From assembly GCA_018398765.1 (NCBI GenBank), contig JAHBMJ010005929.1, positions 44,341-60,935 of the forward strand: 16,595 nt of DNA, written 5' to 3'. Both the position numbers and the translations under genes were made by a program. Shown piece by piece: positions 1-9,539 of the stretch; positions within the stretch are counted from its first letter, which is position 1; each line of letters opens with the position of its first letter. Below the pieces are notes generated by a model. That model worked only from the letters and a program-made list of their open reading frames with translations, searched no databases and had not been told where the DNA came from. This stretch comes from Chromera velia (taxonomy: Eukaryota; Sar; Chromeraceae).

Positions 1-569
1 AAGAGCGTGAAACCGTCTCTTGTAGTCCCAAAACTAACTGTACTGACAATTAAAACTTTTGTACTGGAAAGTGACTTTAAAAAATTTAGTTTTTAAAACA
101 TTAAAATAGATAGTTTAACCTTTAAACTAATTGATTTTCATAATTTATTTAAGACTATTTAAGCTTAGTAAGATGTTTAAAAAATGAAATAAAAAAATGT
201 ATATATAGAGTATATATTTTTTCAAAACCATAAATTGTCTGATACCTATCATCGTAAATTAACGCTAAGACGAAAACACAATAAAAAATGCATCTGAATG
301 GCTCTGAATCGATCTGATTGAAGCATTTCTTCTCATGATCATAACTGTTTTGTTTTCAATTCATATGAGGCACTGCTCAACGGCGGGCGTATCAGGGGTA
401 GGGGGGTGGGGGAATCTCAGTATATATCAAACATGCACACCCGTGAACGCCACCTGCAGAAATACGTGCACACAAACAGAAAGTCAGTCGAATCGCCAGA
501 ATACACATAAAAGCATGCATGCAAACACAACCTGTATCTTTAATTTGCATCAGAATGATATATGAAAGC
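1..569. other. AT-rich left flank, no gene
   Basis: Apart from the inverted-repeat arm at 27-78, this stretch is AT-rich to about 300 and then becomes mixed sequence. A stop-free frame at 335-565 has no recognisable domain and its composition looks like translated non-coding DNA. It carries a GCATGCATGCA motif at 513-523. No gene is supported. Confidence 0.6.
27..78 (+). repeat. Left arm of a 52-bp long-range inverted repeat
   Basis: The reverse complement of 3476-3527 aligns with this arm without gaps, with 45 of 52 matches by my hand count. Both copies share ACTGTACTGACAATT and GAAAGTGACTTT blocks. All seven mismatches are transitions. Similarity stops at about 78 on the inner side and about 27 on the outer side. 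No target-site duplication is visible next to the ends. It could be the terminal inverted repeat of a DNA transposon or one of two opposed copies of a short repeat. Confidence 0.75.
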
Positions 570-1285
570 AGGAAGACCGAAATTGGGAAAGCAATTGGAC
601 GGGGAGGAAGGCCGAAATCGGGAAGGCAATCAGACGGGCAGGAAGGCCGAAATTAGAAAGCAGTCAGGCCGCCAAGAAGACCGAAATTGGAAGGCAGGCA
701 TGTAGGCAGAAAGAACGAACTCTGGGAGGCAGTCAGACACATAAGAAGGCCGAACTTGGGAAGGCAGTCAGGCCAGCAGGAAGAACAAAATTGGGAAGGC
801 CATCGGGCAAGCAGGATGACCGAAATTAGGAAGCGTTAGGAGGAAACTTGGGCAAAAAGGAAGGCCAAAATAGGAAAGGCAATCAGGCAGGCAGGAAAAC
901 CGAAATTGGGAAGGCAACTGGACAGGCAAGAAGGGCAAAATTGCGAAGGCAACCGGACAGGCAGACAGAAAGGCCGAAATTTGGAAAGTATTGAGGCAGA
1001 TAGAAAGACTGAAATTTGGAGGGCAGTCAGGCAGGCAAGAAGGCCGAAATGGGAAAGCAGTCAGCATAACAGGAATGCAAAACTCTGGAAGGCAGTCCGG
1101 CAGGCAAGAAGGCTGAAATTGGGAAGACAATCGGGCAGGCAGGAAGACCGAAATTGGGAGCGCGGCGACAGCCAAAATTGGGAAGGCATTTAGCCAGACA
1201 GAAAGGCCGAAAGCTAGAGGGCAGTCAAGTAGGCAAGAAGGGCGAAATTTCGGAGGCAGTCAGGCAGGTAGAAAAAAACATAGGC
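570..1285 (+). repeat. Minisatellite, period about 35 bp
   Basis: About 20 degenerate copies of a purine-rich unit lie head to tail. The consensus has two halves, GGAAGGCAGTCAGGCAGGCA and GGAAGGCCGAAATTG. The GCCGA core recurs at 576, 611, 646 and 680, which sets the spacing at 34-35 bp. Copies diverge by substitutions and small indels, so the array is old. Because the period is not a multiple of three and indels occur, the stop-free frames here (for example 906-1193) are by-products of the repeat and not genes. Confidence 0.9.
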
Positions 1286-1628
1286 TCGGCACGTAGGGGC
1301 GCTGCTCCCTTTCACAATCTGAAGACTGCAGTTTTAATAAAAATGTAAAGACCTACCTCTGGAGGAGTTGAGGAAGGACTGGGACATAAAACAAGCATCT
1401 CCTGGAGGAGACCTACGATTTACAAAGAGCAGAGGAGGGGGGTAGGGGTCAACAACACATGCAAAGGGAGACGGCAGTTTTGTGCCTTGGCCAGGGCAGA
1501 CCGGTCAGTCATTCAGAAACCACAATGGCCAGGTTACAGCCATACAGGAACACTTACAGACATTGTACAAAGCTTTCTGCATGTACCAAGAAGGCTCATC
1601 TCTGCAAACAAGATTTTTTCAATTCCTT
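1286..1628. other. Intervening DNA, no gene
   Basis: This is mixed-composition sequence between the minisatellite and the foldback palindrome. Two overlapping stop-free frames start at 1459 and 1482 and run into the palindrome. Neither shows a domain or codon bias that I can recognise. Confidence 0.5.
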
Positions 1629-1887
1629 TATTGGGAGGGGGGGGTGGACTCTCTCACAGGGGTACGAAACGACCCAATCTGGTACCCCTGGTGGAGGGGG
1701 GGGGTCCGACCTGCTCTGCAGGTTTACGTCCAAAATATGTTTAGGAAACATGCTCTGCAGGTTTGTGTGTTTCCTAAATACATTTTGGACGCAAACCTGC
1801 AGAGCAGGTCGGACCTCCCCCCTCCACCAGGGGTATGAGAGTGGGTTGTTTCGTACCCCAGCGAGAGGGTCCACCCCCCCCTATTGC
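1629..1887. repeat. Foldback element: 259-bp near-perfect palindrome
   Basis: The left arm (1629-1750) and right arm (1768-1887) are reverse complements at roughly 90% identity, separated by a 17-base loop. Shared blocks include GGGGTACGAAAC, TACCCCTGGTGGAGGGGG and TCCGACCTGCTCTGCAGGTT. The loop again contains GCTCTGCAGGTTT, so a third copy of the innermost motif sits at the centre. The outer ends carry runs of eight or nine G (left) or C (right). This is the structure of a foldback-type MITE or an inverted duplication. No transposase is present. Confidence 0.88.
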
Positions 1888-3475
1888 TGGTGGAACGACA
1901 CAAAACGAACTGACCTGATTGAGCGATCCAAACCAGTCCGGCAACCCTTCTAGTTGTTGGACAACTCCTTTACACCAAGGCAACCACTCCCACGAGTAAC
2001 CAGAGGTGTCCAGCCAACACAGATACTGAAGGGGGACAAAACTCCGGAATCTGTAACCCCTCCAAAAATAAGGTTCTAGAATAACAAGCTGCACACGATT
2101 TCGTCGTGTCAAGCCTTCCAATACAATCTAATAGAATGCTTGACAATGAGATTTTGTGGATAGAGGCCCATTCTGTTGACCCGACTTTCTGAGTGGAGGA
2201 GAACTTTCTGAAGACCTGACTGAGAATTTTTCAGATCGGCATTTTGATGGGTCAGCGCACAGCCAGGAAGTGCTTTTTAGCGTTGGTGGCCGGCCGGACC
2301 CTGGCCCGCAATGCGTAGCTTGCCTTCTGGGGCCGTCACATGGTTGGCCGATCTAAAATCGGCTCCCAAAATCGGCTTTCCGTCGAATGTTTCAAGTCGA
2401 TCAGAGCACGACCTAGTGCTGCCTCTCTCCCATCACACAGACTTGCTCTCCAGCAATGAAAGTAGGCTTTATTGAAAACCCAGAGGATTGGTTTCTTTGC
2501 TTTTTCTTGAGTTTATGACATTCACTCTACTGGTTGCCTTGAGAAGGCAATTTCGATCTTCCATCACGAAGGGTACGGCCCGTCTCCACGCAAAGGGGCC
2601 TATGAAGTTGCCCCAGTAAAGCTTCTATTGAATCCCTTCCATGCGTATGCTCTAACAAGCTCTAGATGAGGAGCTGGAAAGGCTTTCTGGATGAGAGGGC
2701 CAGCTCTGGGTGGCTAAAAGGTGAGCTACTTTATAAATTTTTATATATCTGTGCTACAGATCAGACTGAGCCTTTTTCGGAGGACCATTTGTCGGTGCTT
2801 AAGTTTCATGAGGAAGCATTACGGCTAGTAATCTCGGGTGATCTGAAGTTGTGGAAGTGAGGCGCAGCTCTTGTTTGTATAAGAATTTGGAGGTAGGGCT
2901 CATGGGTGGACTAAGACCCAGTGGCCAGTGCCGGGCCTCACCCAGAAAAAACAAGAACGCTATGATGGCCGGTCGTAGGCAAGGCCCTCTAGCTAGAGGC
3001 CATGGATCGATCAGGCTTTCAGAAGCTAAGCATTTACCTCTTGCACGGTCATAGTGCTCAACATTTGTTTGGTTAAACTGCTTTTTGTGGGTGTTAAATC
3101 GGCAGATCTGTTTGCGGACATTCATTCTTACCTTTCATGAGGGTTGCCCACTGTGTGCTCCCTCCTTACATCAGTGTGCGGATTCGGCGTATTCCATTTA
3201 ATTTAGAAGTAAAAATTAGCTTAGTTGTGCATTACACTGTGCATTGTCACATGCCTGCAGAGTCTGCAATCACTCCTCGATATATCAACATACTATAACT
3301 CTTTTACCTCACTCACATCCAACAATTTCTAACATACACACCACAAACCCATTAAACCTTATCTTTAAAAGTTGTTCATACTTTCATGCAGGTAAGAAAC
3401 AATAAATAGAATCATTCTAAGTGCTTTAAAGACTTAGTTTTTTATATAAAATTTAGTATGATATATAGAAAATTA
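1888..3475. other. Non-coding interior of the inverted-repeat-bounded region
   Basis: I find no gene in this stretch. Short features are a doubled AAAATCGGCT at about 2355-2385 and a small self-complementary site CTCTAGCTAGAG near 2988. Stop-free frames at 2666-2860 (plus) and 2799-3125 (minus) overlap and lack recognisable domains. The minus-strand frame 1774-2121 is rich in Trp, Tyr and Phe in its first 78 or so residues, but its far end is simply the foldback arm. Confidence 0.5.
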
Positions 3476-3527
3476 AAAGTCACTTTCTAGTATAAAAGTT
3501 TCAATTGTCAGTACAGTCAGTTCTAAG
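3476..3527 (-). repeat. Right arm of the 52-bp long-range inverted repeat
   Basis: This is the inverted partner of 27-78 (see that entry). The innermost 45 positions match at 41, and the outer seven add three more transitions. The outer flank reads TGGGGGATTCC and does not repeat the left flank, so no target duplication is evident. Confidence 0.75.
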
Positions 3528-5280
3528 TGGGGGATTCCGAACTGCAGGAGGAAGTTTGCAAGGAGAGGGCCACAAGGAAGGCAGCAGAAAGACAGGCTGC
3601 GCGAAGGGTGGTGAGTATATCGGTTACAGTTGCTTCCACAGAGATTCCATAGAGCTTCTTTTTCTTCACTGCTCCCTGCAGACAGACTAGCTGCATATCT
3701 GTCTACATATCTGCCCCCTACCCTTTGAATTTGCTTGTTCTTGCTTCCCTCTCACACTTGACAGTATGCTTTATTGGTTACTTCCCAGCCATGTGTTCGA
3801 TGCTTACGCATATTGTTTCTTCTTAATTACTGTCCATCTGCTTTTTGACCAAACTTATACAAAATCTGCGTATATGTCGGTGCCTGTAAATAAGTCTTCG
3901 GCAATGTTGTCATACACCTGCATACCATTACAGCCGGATTCAAAGCCGTTCTCTTTGTCTCCCTATCTCAATTTCATGCTGTACGTACCTACACCTACCC
4001 CTGCACGATCAACTCGGCAGACTCGCTTGAAAAGCATCTCTCTCTGGCTTGATTGTTCTGTTCATTTGCATCAGCTCCTACATCAATTTCTACAAATGGT
4101 AAGTCTAAAATGTGCACAGACAGCGGCGTTCTGTCCGATTTGTCAACGTGTGTGCAGGCTCGAGAGGCCTGACTAAGTGCAGGAGGTTAATACTTAAGGG
4201 TACTATTGTCCGATAAGACGCACGTGCCCAGTATTGCCTAGTCTAAGCTGGTATAATATTATCAGTAGCTTATGACTAATTAAATAGTAGAGAGCAATTT
4301 AAGCTTTAAAGTTAAAGTATAATTTCAAAACATTTTAAAGAAAATATAGCATGCTAACACCAAAAGTCTAGCAAAAAATGATATATCTAGTGATGCATAA
4401 CATACAGCCTGGACTCCCACCTGGAGTTCTACTAAACGTTTTTAAAATAGAATTTCGTACATGTTTTTCTTTTCTGGCTTAACTTTTTAAACTATATTTG
4501 ACAGTAAAAACTTAGCCGCTATCACTATATCTCACCTAGTAGCTTCATTCTAATTAGTTGTTTAACATTGATCTATATATAGTCTTAGTAGCTAGCTCAG
4601 TAGGCTCTCAGTATTGATTCATTCATTAGATTAATTGGATTAGATTAGATTTCTCTAAGCACTGAGTACCAGTAACTCTAGCAGTAACTATAATATTACT
4701 GATTAGGGTTGCTTAGGGTTGCCATGCTTGGTCCGTCTGCAATGAGTTTCAACGACATCTATTCAAGTTAACCGTCAGCCTTCTCCTTGATATTTTGACT
4801 GAATTTTCAACTTGAAGGTGTGTGTAAGGGGGTCTGATTGTCTGTCTGCAAATTCCGTCTCCAGCTCTGGCCTTCTTTGATACATCATTGAACGCATGCA
4901 TGCTCCACCCACTGTGCTTGTAGTACGTTTGTTTTCATGCGCCTCAAACTTCTCCAAGTACATCAATGCAGTACCTTTTCTTGTGATGCAGTCTATCCGC
5001 GTCTGTGCTTCATCGATATGTGTGTATTTGTACAAGTATGCATACATGCAAGGTTGTGTCCATACGTGTCTGCCCGATGCAACACTTGGGATGACCCGAA
5101 GGCACGACGACATTGAGAAACTTCAACATGGAAGCCTAAAGCTGCTTTCTGCTGCCCTTCTTCCCCACCCGTGCCCTTGCTTCCCTCCCTCCCTCCCAGG
5201 CCTCCCCATCCTCCAGTCTATTTACTGGGAGTCATACTTTCTTCGTTCCTTCCTGTCTCTCTTGTCGAACGAAGAGGCAT
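3528..5280. other. Intergenic DNA, no supported gene
   Basis: Positions 3528-4190 are mixed sequence. A 136-codon frame at 3766-4176 has a hydrophobic start but no domain, and reads like chance translation. Positions 4200-4720 are AT-rich with short TTAGATTA-type repetitions and two copies of TTAGGGTTGC at 4703-4722. A GCATGCATGC motif lies at 4894-4903. Positions 5160-5215 are C-rich. This stretch is downstream of the minus-strand gene ending at 5281, so it should include that gene's 3' untranslated region. Confidence 0.5.
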
Positions 5281-5922
5281 TCACTTCTTCGCTGACACGG
5301 CCTTTGCCTTGGCCTTGGCCTTGGCCTTCGCTTTTGGCTTTGCTTTCGGGGACGCCTTTGCCTTTGCTGCCGCCTTTGCAGTGGGGGACTTGAGCTTGGG
5401 TCGGAGGTTGAGCTGGGATCGACTCAGGTTGGTTATTGATCTGCGGAAGGGGAAGGCATCCATGCCGGGGTTGGTCTTTGGTTGAGGGGTCGGTGTGACT
5501 ACCTTCTTGACCACTGGCAGAGTGACTTTAGGGGCTTCCTGAGGGAGCTCCAGGTCCATTGGCTGTTTGGGAACAGTCGGGTTGGCAACAGTTCGCATGT
5601 GCAGCTGTGCTTCCTGCTGTGCCAGCTGAAGAGCGATTCCCTGGGTGGAGAGTTTGAGGCTGTGGAGCTCCTGTGTCAATGTCTGGATGGTTGTCCAGCA
5701 GGCCTTCAGTTCGTTGCAGTTGTCGGTGTAGCCAGTGAAGAGGATCTCGTGACCGGTTTGGCTGACCTTTGGGGGCGGGGGAAGGACAACAGGCATCGGA
5801 GAGGATCCCATCACCATCGGCTGGTTGTGCGGTACCATGTAGGTGGTCGAGTAGCGTGGGGCAGGCAGCATCTCTGGATCTGCTGGCTGTTCAGTGGCAG
5901 AGTGGACTGTGCTCTGTACAGG
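5281..5922 (-). CDS. Unrecognised basic-tailed, coiled-coil protein (probable last exon)
   Basis: I do not recognise this protein. From Met at 5871 it is 196 residues. In order it has a Pro/Met-rich N terminus with a PVVLPPPPKV stretch near residue 30, a probable helical coiled-coil segment at about 50-95 (LKACWTTIQTLTQELHSLK followed by Gln/Leu/Ala-rich sequence), a Pro/Val-rich linker, and a strongly basic tail from about residue 158. That tail is made of KA dipeptides with an SPKAK motif and resembles histone H1 tails. The frame stays open upstream to 5922, with sensible residues, up to an in-frame TAA at 5923-5925. A pyrimidine-containing stretch ending CTGTACAG (5914-5921) could be a splice acceptor, so a further 5' exon is possible. 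The composition differs sharply from the shadow frames around it. A role in chromatin, RNA or cytoskeleton binding is a guess from the tail only. Confidence 0.6.
   Translation of the reverse strand, partial: PVQSTVHSATEQPADPEMLPAPRYSTTYMVPHNQPMVMGSSPMPVVLPPPPKVSQTGHEILFTGYTDNCNELKACWTTIQTLTQELHSLKLSTQGIALQLAQQEAQLHMRTVANPTVPKQPMDLELPQEAPKVTLPVVKKVVTPTPQPKTNPGMDAFPFRRSITNLSRSQLNLRPKLKSPTAKAAAKAKASPKAKPKAKAKAKAKAKAVSAKK
5298..5345 (-). repeat. Hexamer repeat encoding the Lys-Ala tail
   Basis: On the plus strand GGCCTT-type hexamers follow one another, giving (Lys-Ala)n on the minus strand. The repeat is in frame with the gene that ends at 5281, and expansion or contraction in 6-bp steps would keep the frame while changing tail length. 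Confidence 0.7.
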
Positions 5923-6345
5923 TTAAGTGGGACTCTCGCTTCGCTGCGGCAGGCGAACAAATGAAAGATCAGCACAGGACGCTAGAACAAGCGCGCTTGT
6001 CACCAACGAATTTTCAGAGAATGATCTTGGCACCCGGGCACCCGAGACTTTGGTCTATGCAACAATGCGTGTGGCAAAAGCTTTTTTGACAGGCAACAAA
6101 GGAGTCGAACTTCGCGTCTTTATCATACGTAGCTTTGAAAACGTACATGCAGGTCAGACAAAAAGTGCCATGCCTCGCGGAAAGAGAGCTATCGCCTCGG
6201 GGGGCAGCTCAGCTTTGCTGAGATCAGCCGAGAGGCCCTGAGATCGCGCGCACTCGCATAACGCATTTTTTCATTTTTGGGGGGGGGGTCGCTTCTATCT
6301 CCGTCTAGGAACACTGCTCATTGATCACCGTCTAGCTGTCAACAT
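5923..6345. other. Upstream region of the minus-strand gene; no clear gene
   Basis: This stretch should hold the promoter or upstream exons of the gene at 5281-5922. A second acceptor-like site, pyrimidines then GCAG, lies near 5945 on the minus strand, but it would bring the in-frame TAA at 5923 into the exon unless another frame is used. A plus-strand frame at 5927-6241 (104 codons) shows no domain. A run of ten G occurs at 6279-6288. Confidence 0.4.
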
Positions 6346-6480
6346 GTGCCCCTCAAGCAACTCCAAATTCCAAAATGTGCCCCTCAAGCAACTCGCACGG
6401 AGCCGCGATCGCACATACCTAAATACCTAATACCTCAATTACTTCACACATGCGTGCCCCTCAAGTAACTCGCACGGAGT
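6346..6480 (+). repeat. Three copies of GTGCCCCTCAAGCAACTCGC
   Basis: Copies begin at 6346, 6377 and 6454. The second and third continue with ACGGAG. The first diverges after CAACTC and the third has T for C in CAAGTAAC. The spacing is irregular (31 and 77 bases). They lie upstream of the pol remnant, but I find no matching sequence downstream of it, so they are not LTR evidence. They could be protein-binding sites or debris of a tandem array. Confidence 0.75.
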
Positions 6481-6690
6481 TGTAAGTGCATGCTCGCACG
6501 GTCCCGAAAAGCACATACGTGCGCGTTGCCGTGACCTCTGCCCCATGCATGCACCTGCACAAGACATGCCCAAGCCCCCATATTAATTAACGGGATACAC
6601 CCAACTAGTTGAGTGAGTGCCTCGGGGGGCCATTTAGGGAATCCGCTCATATTTGATTAGTTCACACTATCGGGGGCTTAGGCATGTCTT
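6481..6690. other. Leader of the pol remnant; no gag, protease or LTR seen
   Basis: Between the short repeats and the pol start there is no CCHC zinc knuckle, no aspartic-protease DTG/DSG motif and no recognisable LTR or primer-binding site. TGCATGC motifs lie at 6487-6493 and 6546-6552. A TAG lies in frame 12 bases before the first Met of the pol frame (6691). Confidence 0.5.
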
Positions 6691-7263
6691 ATGTGCTGCT
6701 ATGGGGTAGGGAACCTCCCAGGTAGTCTGCCTATTGCGTCTGTGTCTATTTGTTCTGATCTCATCCAAAAGGAGTCAAAAGAGGCATCAGAGAAGGAAAC
6801 ATCAATGGAGGGAAGGAAGGATGAAAGAGAAAAGAAAGTGGGAGAAGAAAAGAAGGAGGAAGCAGAAGTAAAAAAACAAATAGAAGAAGCTGTAGAAAAG
6901 AATGATCAACTCAATGAAGAACAAAAGGAGCAGCTGAGAAACCTACTCCTTAAATATATAGAAATCTTCCCAGCAAAGGAACAGGCAGGCACCCTCAAGG
7001 GAATCAAAGTGGAGGTCGATATGCAGGGAGCTGATCCTGTCTTTCAGAAGCTTAGACCAGTGCCCCACGCCCTGAGGGAAGAAGTAAATGAAATTATCAC
7101 TAACCTGCAGGCACAAAGAGTAATTGAACCATGGTCATCTGAATGGGGGTCACCCCTGGTGATAGTGAAGAAGCCAAATGGACGTCTTTACATATGTGTT
7201 AATTTAAAAAAAAATCAACTCTCTAATCAAAATCCCTCACTATCCGCTGCTCAATATGGATGA
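6691..7263 (+). pseudogene. pol: Pol fragment 1: charged linker and start of reverse transcriptase
   Basis: This frame-1 fragment is 190 codons long. Residues 30-90 or so are a Glu/Lys-rich linker. From about residue 85 it matches the standard lead-in of gypsy RT: a LLLKYIEIFPA segment (the LLxxYxDVFP position), then VDMQGADPVFQKLRPVP, then RVIEPWSSEWGSPLVIVKKP, which is the fingers region ending in VKKPNGRL. Similarity to RT breaks after CVNLKK at a run of nine A (7206-7214). Beyond it this frame is nonsense and RT continues in frame 2. The usual protease is not found upstream, and the first Met at 6691 is only the first one after an in-frame TAG. Confidence 0.9.
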
Positions 7264-7729
7264 CCTGCTGCACAAATTGTAAGGCAAATGTTTCTTCACA
7301 TCCCAGTTCACATCACTTGACTTAAAGGGAGGGTTTTATCAAATACCGGTCAAAGAAAAACACAGAGACAGACTGGCTTTCGTGACAGAAAGAGGAATGT
7401 ATAGGTATGCAAAGATGCCTTTTGGTTTGGCGTCTGCGCCTGCGGTCTTTCAGAGGGCAGGTGATACAATGTTGGTAAGATTGATCGGATTGAGCACACA
7501 AGCATATATTGACGATGTTTTGATTTCTTCTACTATGTAGGAAAAGCATTTGATAGACTTAGAGGAAGTTCTTCTTAGGCTGAAAGATGCAGGGGCTCGT
7601 CTCACTCCAGGAAAATGCGTGTTTGCTTGAAATTAGTTGATCTATCTGAGGCATGAGGTATCAAAGGAAGGCATGCGACCATTAAAGGAAAAAACAAAGT
7701 GTGTGCAGGAAGTACAAGTACCAAAAAGT
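7208..7729 (+). pseudogene. pol: Pol fragment 2: reverse transcriptase palm
   Basis: RT continues in frame 2. TSLDLKGGFYQIP carries the first catalytic Asp (codon at 7319). MPFGLASAPAVFQ is the conserved FGLxNAPxxFQ box (from 7415). YIDDVLIS (from 7505) is the YxDD box, with both Asp residues present. LTPGKCVF follows, at the position of the conserved PxKC block. In-frame stops are TAA 7280, TAG 7538, TGA 7628, TAG 7634 and TAA 7730. A short extra segment, QFT, sits just before TSLDL, probably a small duplication of FFTS. The fragment ends where the frame moves to 1 between about 7730 and 7745. Confidence 0.93.
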
Positions 7730-7743
7730 TAACCCCCAAATAA

Positions 7744-8445
7744 CTGAAAAGCTTTCTTAGGATGATTGGCTTCTACAGAAAATTCGTGAAAAACTTTGCA
7801 CAAATAGCTGCCCCCCTCTACACCTTGCTCAAACATGACACACCTTGGTAATGGCTAAGACCATAAGAAGTGGCTTTCCAGAAGCTAAAGGAGGCTTTCA
7901 TGTAGGACCCTATCCTTGTTTATCCTGACTTCTCTCCACCGTTCACTCTGAAAACAGACGCAAGCGGAGAGGCTCTGGGAGCGATTTTAGCACAAACAGA
8001 CAAGGTAGAAAGAGAGAGAGTGATTCAATATGCGTCAAAAAGACTTATGGATACAGAGAAAAGATAGTCAGCTATCGAGCAAGAAGGTCTGGCTTTTGTT
8101 TGGGCAGTCACACAGCAATTCAAAAGTTTTTTGTATGGAAGAAAATTCTTCGCATACACAGATTGTTGAGCACTACAGTACATTCAAAAATAAAAGGAAA
8201 CCTCTCCTCGTCTGTTCAGATGGTCGCTCAAACTGGCCATTTATGACTATGAGATCAAGCATCGTGCAGGAAGAGCCAACAGTGATGTTGACTCTCTTAC
8301 TAGGACGTTTTTTGTAACCAAGGACTTTTTACCCTCTATGCCAGATCATAAAACAGATGACTCTATCGTGGTAGCAGCAGTTACAGAAAGAAAAGAAAGA
8401 AAGAAAAGAAGGAATGGAAAAAGGGAAGGAATAGTCCACCTTTAA
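7744..8445 (+). pseudogene. pol: Pol fragment 3: RT thumb/connection and RNase H
   Basis: Frame 1. MIGFYRKFVKNFAQIAAPLY is the classical thumb motif of gypsy RT. RNase H starts near FTLKTDASGEALGAILAQ, with the first catalytic Asp codon at 7957. SAIEQEGLAFVWAV carries the conserved Glu, and AYTDC the second Asp (8161), where the usual next residue His is Cys. IKHRAGRANSDVDSL matches the C-terminal block that ends with a conserved Asp. Stops in this frame are TAA 7849, TAA 7864, TAG 7903, TAG 8065 (at the position of a conserved Tyr), TGA 8167, TAA 8191 and the terminal TAA 8443. Confidence 0.92.
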
Positions 8446-8668
8446 AGCCCCAGAATCGTATTCCCCTACAGAGATCAAGAAAGCGCAGGCCAAAGACTCA
8501 GATCTCTCTTCTATGATCAAATACCTACAGACTGAAGAGTTGGATAAAGGGCTCAGCAATAAGGAACTGTTATAGTTGACCATTCTTGTACAGGCACCTC
8601 TATTCACATACACTGCATGAAGGAATTCTTCTTTGTCTTTTGCCTCCATTAAATTGATACGGGAAAGG
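8441..8668 (+). pseudogene. pol: Pol fragment 4: RNase H to integrase linker
   Basis: This is a frame-2 stretch with YSPTEIKKAQAKDSDLSSMI, typical of the helical linker before the integrase zinc finger in Ty3/gypsy elements (pattern I..AQ..D..L..LI.YL). It ends at TAG 8573. The next 90 or so bases are poorly preserved, with another in-frame TGA, before the integrase is picked up in frame 3 at about 8670. Confidence 0.65.
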
Positions 8669-8669
8669 T

Positions 8670-9539
8670 GTGCGTTTTCTTCTTGCCGTACCAAAAAATA
8701 TGAGAAAAAAGATACTTCATAAACACCATGAGGAGTATTTGAGTGGGCACTGCGGAATACATAGGTGCCTTCAGTCAATCTCGCAGTACTACTATTGGCT
8801 CACACTCACCGCTGACATTAAATGGTACATTAAGACCTGCAAACAGTGTTAAGAAAGAAAGAAGAGAAAGCAGAAGGAAGATTTTCTTATCTAATCATTT
8901 ACAGATGTTGAACCCATATCCTCCTGGGCTCTAGATGCCTGTGGTCCTTTTCCAGTCTCAGAAGAAGGATATCGTTTTTGCCTGACTTTCATGGACATGT
9001 CGTCTTATTACATTGAAACTGTTGCCATAAAAGATCTGAGAGCGGAAACGATAGCACAAAAGATCAGAGAGGTGCTATTTTATAGATACGGAAGACCGGT
9101 GCGGCTTTTAAGTGATCAAGGATCAAGCAAGCTGGCACCAATCGTTCAGGCAGTGAATGATTTGGTAGGGACGGAAAGGGTCACAACAACCGCTTATCAC
9201 CCTCAAACAAACGGAAGGCTTGAAAGGATGCACATAAATTTAAAAAGAGTCTTAAGCTCATACGCAGAACAGAACCATAAAAATAGGTTATCCTTCGTTC
9301 TTTTCGTTGTCTTTTCCCACAACTCTACCATCCATATGGCCATAGGAGTGTCTCCTTTCCATGACACTGTTTTGTATAGAAGAGAACCTCTGCATCCGTT
9401 GCGTTACCTCATTACTTTAGAAAAAGCAGGAGGCCCAGTCTTTCCCCCCGATTACGTTGAGCTTCTCACTGACCTTTGGAAAGATGATGCAGAGATCCGG
9501 GGCCTGTACGAACAAGCAGCAGAACAACGAACACGTTGA
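8670..9539 (+). pseudogene. pol: Pol fragment 5: integrase, HHCC finger and DDE core
   Basis: Frame 3. VPKNMRKKILHKHHEEYLSG leads into the HHCC zinc finger: His in HKHHEE, His in SGHCG, then TCKQC. TAA at 8850 sits where Gln normally follows the second Cys, and TAA 8892 follows in the spacer. The catalytic core has Asp in ALDACGPF (codon 8934), Asp in LLSDQGSS (9114) and Glu in NGRLERMH (9222). The two Asp codons are 60 apart, and 35 residues separate the second Asp from the Glu, the canonical D-D35-E. TTAYHPQTNGRLER is the family hallmark. The last 182 codons (8991-9539) are uninterrupted, ending at TGA 9537. Confidence 0.94.

Noticed and set aside
570-1285. Possible CRISPR-like array
   Set aside because: Units abut with no unique spacers and diverge freely, so it is a minisatellite in an evidently eukaryotic setting.
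1774-2121. Minus-strand frame rich in Trp and aromatic residues
   Set aside because: Its last third is the foldback arm and the remainder matches nothing I recognise. It is short enough to occur by chance.
3766-4176. 136-codon plus-strand frame with a hydrophobic start
   Set aside because: No domain, no codon signature, and its composition looks like translated non-coding DNA.
4703-4722. Two TTAGGGTTGC units resembling interstitial telomere repeats
   Set aside because: Only two copies, with a GC insertion between TTAGGGTT units; too short to call telomeric.
8329-8778. 149-codon minus-strand frame
   Set aside because: It is the shadow of the plus-strand pol remnant.
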